Shown here piece by piece: positions 54,810-63,848 of a DNA stretch of 64,000 bases. Positions within the stretch are counted from its first letter, which is position 1, and every line of letters begins with the position of its first letter. The translations under genes were made by a program, and so were the position numbers. This stretch comes from Intestinibacter bartlettii. Its GTDB lineage: Bacteria > Bacillota > Clostridia > Peptostreptococcales > Peptostreptococcaceae. Where the stretch lies: NCBI RefSeq assembly GCF_000154445.1, contig NZ_DS499569.1; one strand, given 5' to 3'. The notes beneath the pieces are model-generated. The model saw only the letters and a program-made list of their open reading frames with translations. It made no database searches and was not told the origin of the DNA.

Positions 54810-55121
54810 TTAATATAATGGATAATTGTAATAATCTAAACCTCCATTTAAACTATATACCCTTCTAAATCCATTAATCATTAATACTTTTCCTACACTT
54901 ACACTTTGTACCCCATATTGACAATATAAAAGAATATTGCCGTTTCTATATGGTTGAATTTCATTTATTCTATCTAATATTTGATTAGTTGGTATATTAA
55001 TAGCATTTGGTAAGTGTCCTCTTGTATAATCATAATAATCTCGCAAATCTATTATCAAACTAAATTGATTTCTAGCCAACATCTGTTGTACTTGATTTGC
55101 ACTTATTGTATTTACTGCCAT
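54810..55121 (-). CDS. Single-domain rhodanese-like protein
   Basis: This 103-residue protein is one rhodanese domain with IDLRDYYDYTRGHLPNAINIP (about 24-44) and the active cysteine in LLYCQYGVQS (about 65-74). Such proteins carry persulfide sulfur to acceptors. The CxxGxxS-type loop differs from the usual CxxGxRS by lacking the arginine. No sulfur-carrier gene is adjacent. AGAAGGGG precedes the ATG. The 235-bp gap before ung holds no further gene. Confidence 0.86.
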   Translation of the reverse strand: MAVNTISANQVQQMLARNQFSLIIDLRDYYDYTRGHLPNAINIPTNQILDRINEIQPYRNGNILLYCQYGVQSVSVGKVLMINGFRRVYSLNGGLDYYNYPLY

Positions 55122-55356
55122 AAATACCCCTTCTTTCTTTTTAGCAATTAGAAAATTTTAAGTATCTTTAATTTTCTTGAAATGCACCTATGGAAATTAT
55201 AATAAAATTTTTAAATTTTATAGTTTATCATATTCTATATTTTGATAAATTGTTACAATTAATTACTTTATCCACCTGTTTTTTACATATTTTAGTATTA
55301 TAATTTCTTTACATAAAAGGATATCAATTTATAGTAAATCTAATTTCTTTGTTTTA

Positions 55357-56034
55357 TTATATATTTGGTATTTGCCAATCGATTGGAGCTTTGCCTAAGC
55401 CTTGTAATATCTCATTTATTTTTGAGAAATGTTTACATCCAAAGAATCCTCTATATGCTGAAAGTGGACTTGGATGTGCAGACTCTAAAACATAATGTCT
55501 ACTAGTATCAATTAACGATTTTTTTACGTCTTGCATTTCCACCCCATAAAACAAATATTACCGGTTCTTCTCTTTGTATTTAATAATTTTTATAATATTA
55601 TCAGTAAATATTTCCCAGCCAATATTTTGATGAGAATTTGCTTCATGTACTCTAACTGTCAATGCAGTGTTTAATAGCAGAACACCTTGATCTGCCCATG
55701 GTATTAAATAACCATTATTAGGTATGTAACAGTCTAAATCTTCATGTAATTCTTTATATATATTCAAAAGTGATGGTGGTATTTTCACACCTTTTTGAAC
55801 AGAAAATGCCAATCCATGTGCTTGATTTTCTCCGTGATATGGATCCTGACCTAAGATTAAAACTTTAGTATCCTTAAAAGAAGTGTGTTTTAATGCTTCG
55901 AATATATTATACATATTTGGATATATAACTTTACTAGAGTATTCTTGTTTTAAGAATTCTCTAAGATTTTGATAATATTCTTTTTGGAATTCATCTTTTA
56001 ATAATTCATCCCAATCATTATTTAGTTTAACCAT
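55357..56034 (-). pseudogene. ung: Uracil-DNA glycosylase, two compensating frameshifts
   Basis: The first part (55558-56034) has the family motifs VLILGQDPYHGENQAHGLAFSVQ (water-activating GQDPYH, about 57-62), LLLNTALTVR and ANSHQNIGWEIFTDNII; the second (55357-55554) has the DNA-intercalating HPSPLSAYRGFFGCKHFSKINE. Between them the reading requires KYKREEPVIFVLWGGNARRKKSLIDT: one A is missing from the A-run at plus 55573-55575 and one is extra in the seven-T run at 55519-55525. The two shifts restore the frame. Normal Ung is about 225 residues, which fits. An error in the assembly is likely. Confidence 0.88.
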
Positions 56035-56054
56035 TATAAAAACTCCTCTTCATT

Positions 56055-56096
56055 TTTTCTTCTTATGTTATAATTAAATATAACATAAGAAGAAAA
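56055..56096. promoter_or_regulatory. 18-bp perfect palindrome between ung and apbE
   Basis: TTTTCTTCTTATGTTATA (56055-56072) is perfectly inverted at 56079-56096 around ATTAAA. It fills most of the 80-bp divergent spacer. Each arm contains TGTTATA, so both strands have a -10-like TGTTATAAT or TGTTATATT element. No T-run follows on either strand, which argues against a terminator. Confidence 0.6.
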
Positions 56097-56114
56097 TTAT
56101 TTAAAGGAGGCATT

Positions 56115-57161
56115 ATGAATAAGAAAAAATCTACCTTTTTAATAATAGCAATTATAGCTATTTGTTTTTTTATCTACATATTTATGGGCAACTTTAATAA
56201 AGGAGATTATAGTCAAACTTACTACGACTTAAACACTGTAAGCAATATAACTTTATATAATGTAAAAGAATCTGATTCAAAAGAGATTTTAGACGAATGC
56301 GGAAAAATCTTGTTGGATATTGATAATACCATGTCGAAAACAAGGGATTATAGTGATGTTACTAAAATAAATCAAAATGCGGGAAAAGGATATGTAAATA
56401 TATCTGATAAAACTTTTGAAGTAATAAAAACTGCTCTTCATTTTTCAGATATATCTGATGGTGTATTTGATATTTCTATAGGACCTGTTGTAGACTTATG
56501 GGGAATAGGCACTGACAATGCTAGAGTCCCTGATAAAAACGAAATAAAAGATAAATTATCTCTTGTAAATTACAAAGATATTTCAATTGATGAAAAAAAT
56601 AATTCAGTAAAATTAAATAAAAAAGGTATGGAAATTGACTTAGGTGGTATAGCAAAAGGATATGCAGCTGACCAAATTGTAAAATATTTAAAATCTAAAG
56701 ATGTAGAAAGTGCAATAATAAATCTTGGAGGGAATGTATTTATTTTAGGCGAAAAAGAAAAAAATACACCATTTAAAGTTGGAATCCAAGACCCTACAAG
56801 CAAAGATGGCTCTTCAATTGGAAACATAGCTGTTTCAAATAAATCTGTTGTCACATCTGGTATATACGAAAGATATTTAGAAAAAGATGGAATTATATAT
56901 CATCATATGATAGATCCATCAACTGGTTATCCATTTGAAAATAACTTAAGTAGTGTTACTATTATATCATCATCATCTATTGTTGGCGATGGACTATCAA
57001 CTACTACTTTTGGACTTGGTCTACAAAAGGGAATGAAATTAATAGAAAGTCTAGATAATACAGATGCGATATTTATAACTAAAGATAAAAAAGTGTATAC
57101 TACTTCAAACTTAAAAGGTAAACTTAATTTAAAAAACGAATCTTTTAAATTAATGAATTAA
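56115..57161 (+). CDS. apbE: FAD:protein FMN transferase (ApbE)
   Basis: This 348-residue ApbE-family enzyme joins FMN to a threonine in target proteins such as RnfG/NqrC or other flavoproteins, outside the membrane. It has an N-terminal membrane anchor (about 7-25) and family motifs DGVFDISIGPVVDLWGIG (about 115-132), GMEIDLGGIAKGYAAD (about 173-188), NLGGNVFILG and HHMIDPSTGYPF (about 267-278). AAAGGAGG precedes the ATG. It is divergent from ung, with a shared palindromic spacer, and no target gene is adjacent in the window. Confidence 0.94.
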   Translation: MNKKKSTFLIIAIIAICFFIYIFMGNFNKGDYSQTYYDLNTVSNITLYNVKESDSKEILDECGKILLDIDNTMSKTRDYSDVTKINQNAGKGYVNISDKTFEVIKTALHFSDISDGVFDISIGPVVDLWGIGTDNARVPDKNEIKDKLSLVNYKDISIDEKNNSVKLNKKGMEIDLGGIAKGYAADQIVKYLKSKDVESAIINLGGNVFILGEKEKNTPFKVGIQDPTSKDGSSIGNIAVSNKSVVTSGIYERYLEKDGIIYHHMIDPSTGYPFENNLSSVTIISSSSIVGDGLSTTTFGLGLQKGMKLIESLDNTDAIFITKDKKVYTTSNLKGKLNLKNESFKLMN

Positions 57162-57178
57162 TTACCAATTTACATATA

Positions 57179-57228
57179 AAAAGACAACTGTAAAATAGAA
57201 AAAATCTATTTATCAGTTGTCTTTTGTT
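57179..57228. terminator. Bidirectional terminator, apbE / ABC transporter
   Basis: AAAAGACAACTG (57179-57190) / CAGTTGTCTTTT (57214-57225) stem with an inner AAATAGA/TCTATTT pair; T-rich flanks on both strands. Confidence 0.92.
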
Positions 57229-57239
57229 TTATGAAAGTA

Positions 57240-57998
57240 TTATCTGCTATATAGGATATGCAGATCACCTTTTGAATCATATACGATTTCAACATCTATA
57301 TCATAAATTTCTTTAATGAACTCTTTGGTTAAAACCTCTTGTGGTGTCCCCATACCTACAATTCTACCATTTTTCATTACAAATAATCTATCACAATACA
57401 TTGATGCAATATTTAAATCATGTATTGCAGATATGATAGTTAGATTTAAACTTTTTACTATGTTCAAAAGTGATAATTGATATTTTATATCTAAATGATT
57501 TGTTGGTTCATCTAGTATTAAACATGGTGTTTGTTGTGCCAAAGCCCTAGCTAAAATTACTCTCTGCTGTTCACCACCTGATAAAGTTGAAAAGCTTCTA
57601 TTTTTAAATCCTAACATTCCAACTTTTTCTAATGATTCATTTACTATATCATAATCTTCACTATTATCTGGTTCTAAACTTTTTTTATGTGGAGAACGTC
57701 CCATAAGTACTACTTCTCCAACAGAAAAATCAAAATTATAATAATTATGTTGAGCAACTACAGCTAATTTCTTAGCAGATTCTTTTACACTCATTTTAGA
57801 AATATCTTCTTCTCCTAACATTATACATCCATTATTAGGCTTTAATATTCTATATATACATTTTAATAAAGTCGACTTTCCACTACCATTTGGACCTATA
57901 ATCCCTATAAATTCTCTATTTTTAGAATCTATTGAAACTCCTTTTAATATTTCATTATTTCCTATTTCCATTTTTATATCTGTAGCACATATATTCAT
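57240..57998 (-). CDS. FecE/BtuD-type ABC transporter ATPase
   Basis: This 252-residue ATPase drives uptake of a siderophore, heme or corrinoid. Walker A GPNGSGKSTLLK (about 34-45), Q-loop VAQHNYYNFDFSVGEVVLMGRSPHKK, signature LSGGEQQRVILARALAQ (about 138-154), Walker B LILDEPTNHLDI (about 158-169) and the H-loop SAIHDLN are present. Its ATG overlaps the permease stop by one base (TAATG). It is the last gene of the SBP-permease-ATPase operon. Confidence 0.92.
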   Translation of the reverse strand: MNICATDIKMEIGNNEILKGVSIDSKNREFIGIIGPNGSGKSTLLKCIYRILKPNNGCIMLGEEDISKMSVKESAKKLAVVAQHNYYNFDFSVGEVVLMGRSPHKKSLEPDNSEDYDIVNESLEKVGMLGFKNRSFSTLSGGEQQRVILARALAQQTPCLILDEPTNHLDIKYQLSLLNIVKSLNLTIISAIHDLNIASMYCDRLFVMKNGRIVGMGTPQEVLTKEFIKEIYDIDVEIVYDSKGDLHILYSR

Positions 57999-59065
57999 TA
58001 CTCAACTCCTCCAAATCCATAAGATTTCTTAACCATTAAATATATAAATACTGGTGCTCCTACCATTGATATTAAAATACCAATTGGTATTTCAGAATTA
58101 GGTATTATTATTCTAGATAAAGCATCTGCAAAAATCATAAATATTGATCCTACCAATGCTGAAATTGGTATCAATTTTTTATGGTCGGTACCAAATATCA
58201 TTCTAACTGCATGAGGTATTATAAGACCAACAAAACCAATTACACCAGCACAATAAACAGAAAGACCTATCATTATTGAAGTTATTATTAAATATATATG
58301 CCTTGGTTTATGTAAATCTGTACCTAATGTAATAGATACGTCATCGCCTAAAAGCATTAAATTTAACACCCTGTATCTACTCCAGAAAAATAAACAAGCT
58401 ATTATGACAATAGGAAGTATTATTATATCAGTTTCCCATTTTGCTCCAGCTAAACTACCTAGAAGCCAATAAGTTACACTTTGCATACCTGTTTTATCAT
58501 TGGCTATGTAAATTATAAAATTTGAAAATGATGAACAAACTGCACTTAATGCCATTCCTGCTAAAATTAATTTTGAAGAAGTTGCACTACCTTTTATATT
58601 AGCTAAAAGTAAAACACCAAATGAAACCAGTAAAGCACCTATAAATGCCATGACTCCGACAAAATTACCTCCTAATACTGCTCCAAATCCAAGCATTATA
58701 GCAAATGTTGCTCCAAGTGATGCCCCTGATGATATTCCTAGAATATAAGGGTCTGCCAATGGATTTTTTACTATAGCTTGCATAACAACACCGCTAATAC
58801 TTAAGCTCATGCCTATTGCTATTGCTAAAACTACACGTGGAAATCTAATTACCCATACTACATCATGCATAGGTCCGCTTGAATATTCGCTGTATGCTTT
58901 TATACCTAAAAGTTTGTATCCTAAAACTTTGTAAACTTCTGACACTGAGATTTTTGCACTTCCAAGTGTAACAGATATCATAATTGATCCGACAAGTATT
59001 ACTAATAACGTTAAAACTACACCTATATACATAGGTGTAGAATCTTTTATTGATTTCTTGTTCAT
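57998..59065 (-). CDS. FecCD/BtuC-type ABC transporter permease
   Basis: This 355-residue permease has about ten membrane helices. Family blocks are PRVVLAIAIGMSLSISGVVMQAIVKNPLADPYILGISSGASLGA (given by its ends PRVVLAIAIGMS and LGISSGASLGA), WLLGSLAGAKW, GLSVYCAGVIGFVGLIIPHAVRM and PNSEIPIGILISMVGAPVF, all usual for the FecCD family. Single permease, so it acts as a homodimer. It starts one base after the SBP stop. Confidence 0.92.
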   Translation of the reverse strand: MNKKSIKDSTPMYIGVVLTLLVILVGSIMISVTLGSAKISVSEVYKVLGYKLLGIKAYSEYSSGPMHDVVWVIRFPRVVLAIAIGMSLSISGVVMQAIVKNPLADPYILGISSGASLGATFAIMLGFGAVLGGNFVGVMAFIGALLVSFGVLLLANIKGSATSSKLILAGMALSAVCSSFSNFIIYIANDKTGMQSVTYWLLGSLAGAKWETDIIILPIVIIACLFFWSRYRVLNLMLLGDDVSITLGTDLHKPRHIYLIITSIMIGLSVYCAGVIGFVGLIIPHAVRMIFGTDHKKLIPISALVGSIFMIFADALSRIIIPNSEIPIGILISMVGAPVFIYLMVKKSYGFGGVE

Positions 59066-59066
59066 G

Positions 59067-60095
59067 TTATTTATTTAAATCAGGATATAAACCTGCTGAT
59101 ATAGTTTCTATCCCATTTATTGTACGAACACCTGAAGCATACATATCTCCAAGCATTATTGGTACTACCCTTTTATTTTTAACTGCATCTAAGCTACTAA
59201 ATGCTTTATCTTTCAATAATTTATCTAAAGCGTCTTGTTTTACTTGTTCTGGATCATCACCTGAATATGGCATATATACTACATATATTACATCTGGATT
59301 TAAAGATACTATATCTTCTTTTCCTAATTTACTTTGGTCTTTTGCAACTAAGTTTCCACCTAGAGATGTAATCATATCTCCCCCTAAACTATTTGCTCCA
59401 TAGTTACTTATCTCGTCACCTAAAAATTCTACCATTAGTACATTTTGTTTTTCTTGTCCTTCTGCTGCTTTTAATGCTTTATCTATTTTTGATTGCATAT
59501 TATCTACTATTTTTTGAGATTTATCTTCTACATTAAATATTTTCCCTAAATTTAATATATCTGTCATCTCATTTTGTATAGTTCTCTTTTCGCCTTCTTT
59601 TCTTCTTGTGTTAGTATTTATGTAAGTATTACATCCTTTATCAATCCATGTATTTACATCACCTAATTTATCCTCTGCAAATATTGAACCCCAGCTAAGT
59701 ATCATATCTGGATTTAATGCTGTTACAGTCTCTTTAGATGGTGTAAATTCAGTTAAATATTCAACATTTTCAAATGCCTTTTTATACTTATCATCTAATT
59801 CATTATCAAGTCCAGCTGCAGCTACTAATCTATCTTCTAAACCTAATTCTAACATAGTTTCTATAGACCCTTGATATACTGCAAGAACCTTTTCTGGCGC
59901 TTTTTCATAAGTTGTTTTAACTTCATCTCCTGAATAGTTATATGTTGTTATCTCAACAGGATACCCCTCTACAGCTTCTTTATTTAAGCTAGTCGTAGCA
60001 CTATTTGAATTACTTTTTGAGTTGCAGCCAATCATAACTATACACATTGTTGCTAAAAATGTTGTTGTGATTATTTTCTTTAATTTTTTGTTCAT
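59067..60095 (-). CDS. Periplasmic-binding-type lipoprotein of the FecCD transporter
   Basis: This 342-residue binding protein has a signal peptide with lipobox (CIVMIGCNSK, cysteine 24) and a Peripla_BP_2/FecB-like fold: EKVLAVYQGSIETMLELGLEDRLVAAAG, LTEFTPSKETVTALNPDMILSWGS and ALNPD and SLNPDVIYVVYMPY. The ligand (siderophore, heme or corrinoid) cannot be told; the fold of this branch is used for Fe3+-siderophores and B12. It is the first gene of the operon, and a 12-bp perfect inverted repeat overlaps the start of the predicted transcript. Confidence 0.9.
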   Translation of the reverse strand: MNKKLKKIITTTFLATMCIVMIGCNSKSNSNSATTSLNKEAVEGYPVEITTYNYSGDEVKTTYEKAPEKVLAVYQGSIETMLELGLEDRLVAAAGLDNELDDKYKKAFENVEYLTEFTPSKETVTALNPDMILSWGSIFAEDKLGDVNTWIDKGCNTYINTNTRRKEGEKRTIQNEMTDILNLGKIFNVEDKSQKIVDNMQSKIDKALKAAEGQEKQNVLMVEFLGDEISNYGANSLGGDMITSLGGNLVAKDQSKLGKEDIVSLNPDVIYVVYMPYSGDDPEQVKQDALDKLLKDKAFSSLDAVKNKRVVPIMLGDMYASGVRTINGIETISAGLYPDLNK

Positions 60096-60121
60096 AAATT
60101 ACCCCTTATATTTTTATTTTA

Positions 60122-60159
60122 ATTTTGGATAATGTTGCTAATACAATATTATCCAAAAT
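60122..60159 (-). promoter_or_regulatory. 12-bp inverted repeat upstream of the ABC operon
   Basis: ATTTTGGATAAT (60122-60133) is perfectly inverted at 60148-60159 with a 14-nt spacer. It starts a few bases after the predicted transcript start. It could be an operator for a metal regulator or a 5' stabilising hairpin. It does not have the 19-bp 7-1-7 layout of a classical Fur box. Confidence 0.55.
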
Positions 60160-60169
60160 CCACTTCACA

Positions 60170-60178
60170 ATTATAACA
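60170..60178 (-). promoter_or_regulatory. Extended -10 promoter of the ABC operon
   Basis: TGTTATAAT on the minus strand (complement 60170-60178). The -35 region is poor, as is common with extended -10 promoters. Confidence 0.5.
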
Positions 60179-60240
60179 TGATACATCTTTTTTTAATATA
60201 TTTTTTATACTATTATATATTCTATTTTGTTATCACTAGT

Positions 60241-60951
60241 TTATTTTACACAAATCAAATCTTTCATATTTTCGAATTTCTTATCTCCAATTCCATTTAC
60301 ATTTTTTATCTCTTCAATGCTTTTAAACTCGCCATTCTCATCTCGATAACTAAGTATCTTGTTTGCTGTTGCTTCGCCTACCCCTGGAATATCGTCTAAT
60401 TGTTTTAAATCAGCAGTATTAATATTGATTTTGCTTCCTTGGCTATCACTTTGAGTCGCATTATTAGAACTATTATTAGCTTGATTATTATTACCTTTAT
60501 TAGATGTCACTTGAGTTGAATCAGAATTATTTTCAATTACTTCACCTTCTTTAGGTATTATATAATGCTTTTCATCTTCTAGTTTCATAGCTAAGTTTAT
60601 ATTATTAGTATCTGCATTTTTTGTTAGCCCTCCTAATTTCTCTACAGCATCAGCAAGTCTCTTGTCACTACTTAATGTTACTACCCCCTCTTTGGCAACT
60701 TGTCCCGATATGTATACTGTAATTTCTTTAACTCCTACATCTTTTTCTGATTTATTATCTTCATTGCTATTACTAGAACTGCTATTCTCTGCACCATCAT
60801 TTTTATTTATAGTATCCTCTGTATTTTTTGATGTGTTTTCTTCTTCATTAAGTACATAAACTTCATCTGATAAATACCCTTTACATAGTAATCCTCCAAT
60901 TGAAATCAAAACAATTATTGCAAAAGTTATTATTTTACCTTTATTATTCAT
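60241..60951 (-). CDS. comEA: ComEA-type DNA-binding competence protein
   Basis: This 236-residue protein has an N-terminal membrane anchor (about 8-25), a serine/asparagine-rich linker, an SLBB domain (EITVYISGQVAKEGVVTLSSDKRLADAVEKLGG, about 77-110) and a C-terminal double helix-hairpin-helix domain (INTADLKQLDDIPGVGEATANKILSYR and IKNVNGIGDKKFENMKDLI). That is the ComEA layout, which binds double-stranded DNA at the cell surface for uptake. The ATG at 60951 has AAGGAG 8 bases upstream; the GTG three codons earlier overlaps the site. comEC is 13 kb away, so the comEA-comEC operon of Bacillus is split here. Confidence 0.92.
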   Translation of the reverse strand: MNNKGKIITFAIIVLISIGGLLCKGYLSDEVYVLNEEENTSKNTEDTINKNDGAENSSSSNSNEDNKSEKDVGVKEITVYISGQVAKEGVVTLSSDKRLADAVEKLGGLTKNADTNNINLAMKLEDEKHYIIPKEGEVIENNSDSTQVTSNKGNNNQANNSSNNATQSDSQGSKININTADLKQLDDIPGVGEATANKILSYRDENGEFKSIEEIKNVNGIGDKKFENMKDLICVK

Positions 60952-60988
60952 TTTTATCACTCCTTATTATGGATTATTGACAAAAATA

Positions 60989-60997
60989 TGTTATACT
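60989..60997 (+). promoter_or_regulatory. Extended -10 element of the carboxypeptidase gene
   Basis: TGTTATACT, 32 bases before the ATG. A TTGACA at 60977-60982 is too close to it to be its -35. Confidence 0.4.
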
Positions 60998-61028
60998 AAA
61001 ATGTAAGTTTATAAATTGGAGGTCGAAA

Positions 61029-62399
61029 ATGAAAAAAAAGTTATCATACTTAATAGTATGTCTAATAACAATGATAACTCTAATAAATTCTTCTATTGTA
61101 GCCTTTGCTGATGAAACATATGACAATGTTGACTTAATGGCTAATTATGGAGTTGTTATTGATTACGAAACAGGAAAAGTATTGGGTGGGAAAAATATCG
61201 ATTCAAAGGTATACCCTGCATCTACTACTAAGATTTGGACAGCATATTTAGTAGTTAAAAATGTTAAAAATCTAGACGAACCTGTCGAAATAACAGAGCC
61301 ACCTGGAGTAGATGGTTCTTCTATGTATTTAGAGGTCGGAGAAATATTTACAGTTAGAGAATTATTACAAGGTTTATTAATTCACTCTTCAAATGATGCA
61401 GCTGTAGTATTAGCTAAATATGTAAGTGGCTCGACCCAAGACTTTGCACAATTAATGAATAAAGAAGCTAAAAAAGCAGGTGCATTAAATACCCATTTTA
61501 ATAACCCTCATGGTCTTCCAGATGATAACCACTATACAACACCATATGATATGGCAATGCTTGCTAGAAAGGCAATGAGTGAAAAAGTAATTCGAGAAAT
61601 TGTAAGTACAAAATCAATTTCGTTTAAACAACAAAATACTGCTACCAGTAAAATAAATACTTCTCGTTATTTTACTAATACAAATTTATTTTTAACATCT
61701 AATGATAAAATAACATACAGAAAACAATCTATTCCTATAAAATACGATATTGTTGATGGTATTAAAACAGGATACACTGATCTTGCTGGTAGATGTTTAT
61801 TAAGTAGCGCTGTTAAAAATGATATGAGAGTTATAGCGGCCGTTTTTAAAAGTTTTGGAACTAATGTATATGTAGATTCAAGAACATTATTAGATTATGG
61901 ATTTGAAAATTATACTTCAAAAACAATAATTAATAAAGATGATTATACAAAAACAAAAAGAGTTTTGTTTACTAAAGAAAAAGAATTTATTTATCAACCA
62001 AAATCAAGTTATAAATTAATATTAAAAAACGGTGAAGCTCAAAATTCTGATTATACCTATAAAGAAAACTTAGATTATCATTTGCCAATTTATGAAGGTG
62101 ATAAAGTAGGTACTTTAGATGTTTATAACGGTAATAAATTAGAGAAAACAATAGATTTAGTATCAACTAGTGAAATTCATAGTACTTTTGCATTTTTTAC
62201 AGAGAGTAATTTCTTAAAAATTCTATTTAAAATAATATTATTCTTAATACTAGCATTTGTATTATTTTTAGCTTATGCCGTAATAAGAAAAAAATATAGA
62301 AGAAAAATGAGACAATTATCTAAAAAAAATAAAAAGAAGAATACTAAAAATCATAAAAAAAATGTACAAAGAAAAAGTACTCCAAGAAAGAAAAGATAA
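61029..62399 (+). CDS. D-alanyl-D-alanine carboxypeptidase (DacF/PBP5-like)
   Basis: This 456-residue serine peptidase trims the terminal D-Ala from peptidoglycan stems. A signal peptide (about 1-27), the active-site STTK (PASTTKIWTAY, about 58-68), SSNDAAVVLAKY (SxN motif, about 116-127) and KTGYTDLAGRC (KTG motif, about 246-256) are visible. A C-terminal beta domain and a membrane helix (about 390-420) are followed by a very basic tail rich in Lys/Arg (about 420-456). The helix with a basic tail at the C-terminus differs from the amphipathic helix of PBP5. GGAGG precedes the ATG. It ends in a strong terminator. Confidence 0.93.
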   Translation: MKKKLSYLIVCLITMITLINSSIVAFADETYDNVDLMANYGVVIDYETGKVLGGKNIDSKVYPASTTKIWTAYLVVKNVKNLDEPVEITEPPGVDGSSMYLEVGEIFTVRELLQGLLIHSSNDAAVVLAKYVSGSTQDFAQLMNKEAKKAGALNTHFNNPHGLPDDNHYTTPYDMAMLARKAMSEKVIREIVSTKSISFKQQNTATSKINTSRYFTNTNLFLTSNDKITYRKQSIPIKYDIVDGIKTGYTDLAGRCLLSSAVKNDMRVIAAVFKSFGTNVYVDSRTLLDYGFENYTSKTIINKDDYTKTKRVLFTKEKEFIYQPKSSYKLILKNGEAQNSDYTYKENLDYHLPIYEGDKVGTLDVYNGNKLEKTIDLVSTSEIHSTFAFFTESNFLKILFKIILFLILAFVLFLAYAVIRKKYRRKMRQLSKKNKKKNTKNHKKNVQRKSTPRKKR

Positions 62400-62413
62400 T
62401 AATTCAGATAAGT

Positions 62414-62446
62414 AAAAGCTATGCAAAAATTTGCATAGCTTTTTAT
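62414..62446. terminator. Bidirectional terminator, carboxypeptidase / argH
   Basis: AAAAGCTATGCAAA / TTTGCATAGCTTTT with a 2-3-nt loop and T5 after it on the plus strand. Confidence 0.93.
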
Positions 62447-62465
62447 ACTGTCATATAAAGTTATA

Positions 62466-63782
62466 TTATTTTAAATTCTTCTTGATGCCTTTTTCGATTA
62501 TGTTGTTATAATCTATAAAATCATATATATCTCGTTCAAATACTTGACTGAATTTTAATAATTCATCTAATTCTAATTCTTCAATAGCTTTATTGTGATC
62601 TTCGCAATATATAACTATTTGTCCAACTATGCTATGTGCATCTCTAAATGGTACATTTTTATTAACTAAATAATCAGCAACTTCTGTAGCATTTAAAAAT
62701 CCGCCTTTAACAGCTTTTTTCATATTATCTTCTCTAACTTTTAAAGTTCCTATCATACCTTCCATGATTTGTATACACATTTCAAGAGTTTTTACACTAT
62801 CAAAGAATCCTTCTTTATCTTCTTGCATATCTTTGTTGTAAGCTAGTGGTATCCCTTTCATTACAGTAAATAATGCAAATAAGTTTCCGTAAACTCTACC
62901 GGTTTTACCCCTTATAAGTTCTGCCCCATCAGGATTTTTCTTTTGCGGCATTATAGAGCTTCCTGTAGTGAATAAATCATCCATTTCTATAAATTTAAAT
63001 TCTTGTGAACTCCATAATACTAATTCTTCACTTAATCTGCTTAAATGCATCATTATTATAGAAAAATCGCTCATAAGCTCAAGAAGGTAATCCCTATCAC
63101 TTACACCATCCATAAAGTTATCCATTGGTTTTTTAAATCCTAATTTTTGTGCAGTTATATTTCTATCTATATTATGCGTAGTTCCTGCTAATGCCCCACA
63201 TCCTAAAGGTGATTCATCTAATATTTCTAAAGCATTTTTTATTCTCTTTTCATCTCTATCAAACATATTGTAGTATGCCATTAAATGATGTTTAAATGTA
63301 ACTACTTGTGCTCTTTGTAAATGAGTATATCCTGGCATTATAACTGAATTATTATCAGCTACTTCCTTTATTGTTTCTTTTAAGCTCGCAATATGACCTA
63401 CCATATCATTTGCTTTTTCTCTTGCATATAATCTCATATCTAAAGCCACTTGGTCATTTCTACTACGAGCAGTATGTAGTTTTTTACCTACATCTCCGAT
63501 TCTTTCAATTAGGTTTATTTCAACAAAACTATGTATATCTTCATAATCACCGCTTAAAGCTAATTTCCCAGATTCAATATCTGCTAATATACCTTGAAGC
63601 CCTTCTGTTATTTGTTTTCCTTCTTCCTCTGTTAAAAGCCCAACTTGTACTTGCATATATACATGAGCTAAACTTCCCTCTATGTCTTTTTTATATAAAA
63701 CACAGTCAAATCCAAAAGATTTGTTGAATTCCTCCATTAATTTATTTTCGCCTTTTCTAAAACGGCCACCCCATAACTTCAT
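62466..63782 (-). CDS. argH: Argininosuccinate lyase
   Basis: This 438-residue enzyme splits argininosuccinate to arginine and fumarate. The start KLWGGRFRKGENKLMEEFNKSFGFD, HTARSRNDQVALDMRLY (about 103-119), MPGYTHLQRAQVVTF (about 153-167) and the signature GSSIMPQKKNPDGAELIRGKTGRVYGNL (about 275-302) are typical. No argG or other arginine gene is in the window; argG may lie outside or be absent. The C-terminal helix reads up to KGIKKNLK. Confidence 0.96.
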   Translation of the reverse strand: MKLWGGRFRKGENKLMEEFNKSFGFDCVLYKKDIEGSLAHVYMQVQVGLLTEEEGKQITEGLQGILADIESGKLALSGDYEDIHSFVEINLIERIGDVGKKLHTARSRNDQVALDMRLYAREKANDMVGHIASLKETIKEVADNNSVIMPGYTHLQRAQVVTFKHHLMAYYNMFDRDEKRIKNALEILDESPLGCGALAGTTHNIDRNITAQKLGFKKPMDNFMDGVSDRDYLLELMSDFSIIMMHLSRLSEELVLWSSQEFKFIEMDDLFTTGSSIMPQKKNPDGAELIRGKTGRVYGNLFALFTVMKGIPLAYNKDMQEDKEGFFDSVKTLEMCIQIMEGMIGTLKVREDNMKKAVKGGFLNATEVADYLVNKNVPFRDAHSIVGQIVIYCEDHNKAIEELELDELLKFSQVFERDIYDFIDYNNIIEKGIKKNLK

Positions 63783-63848
63783 ATCATTCCATCCTCTCCA
63801 TTTTTTGATATATAATGATGATTTTTAAAAAATAATCATTACTACAAT

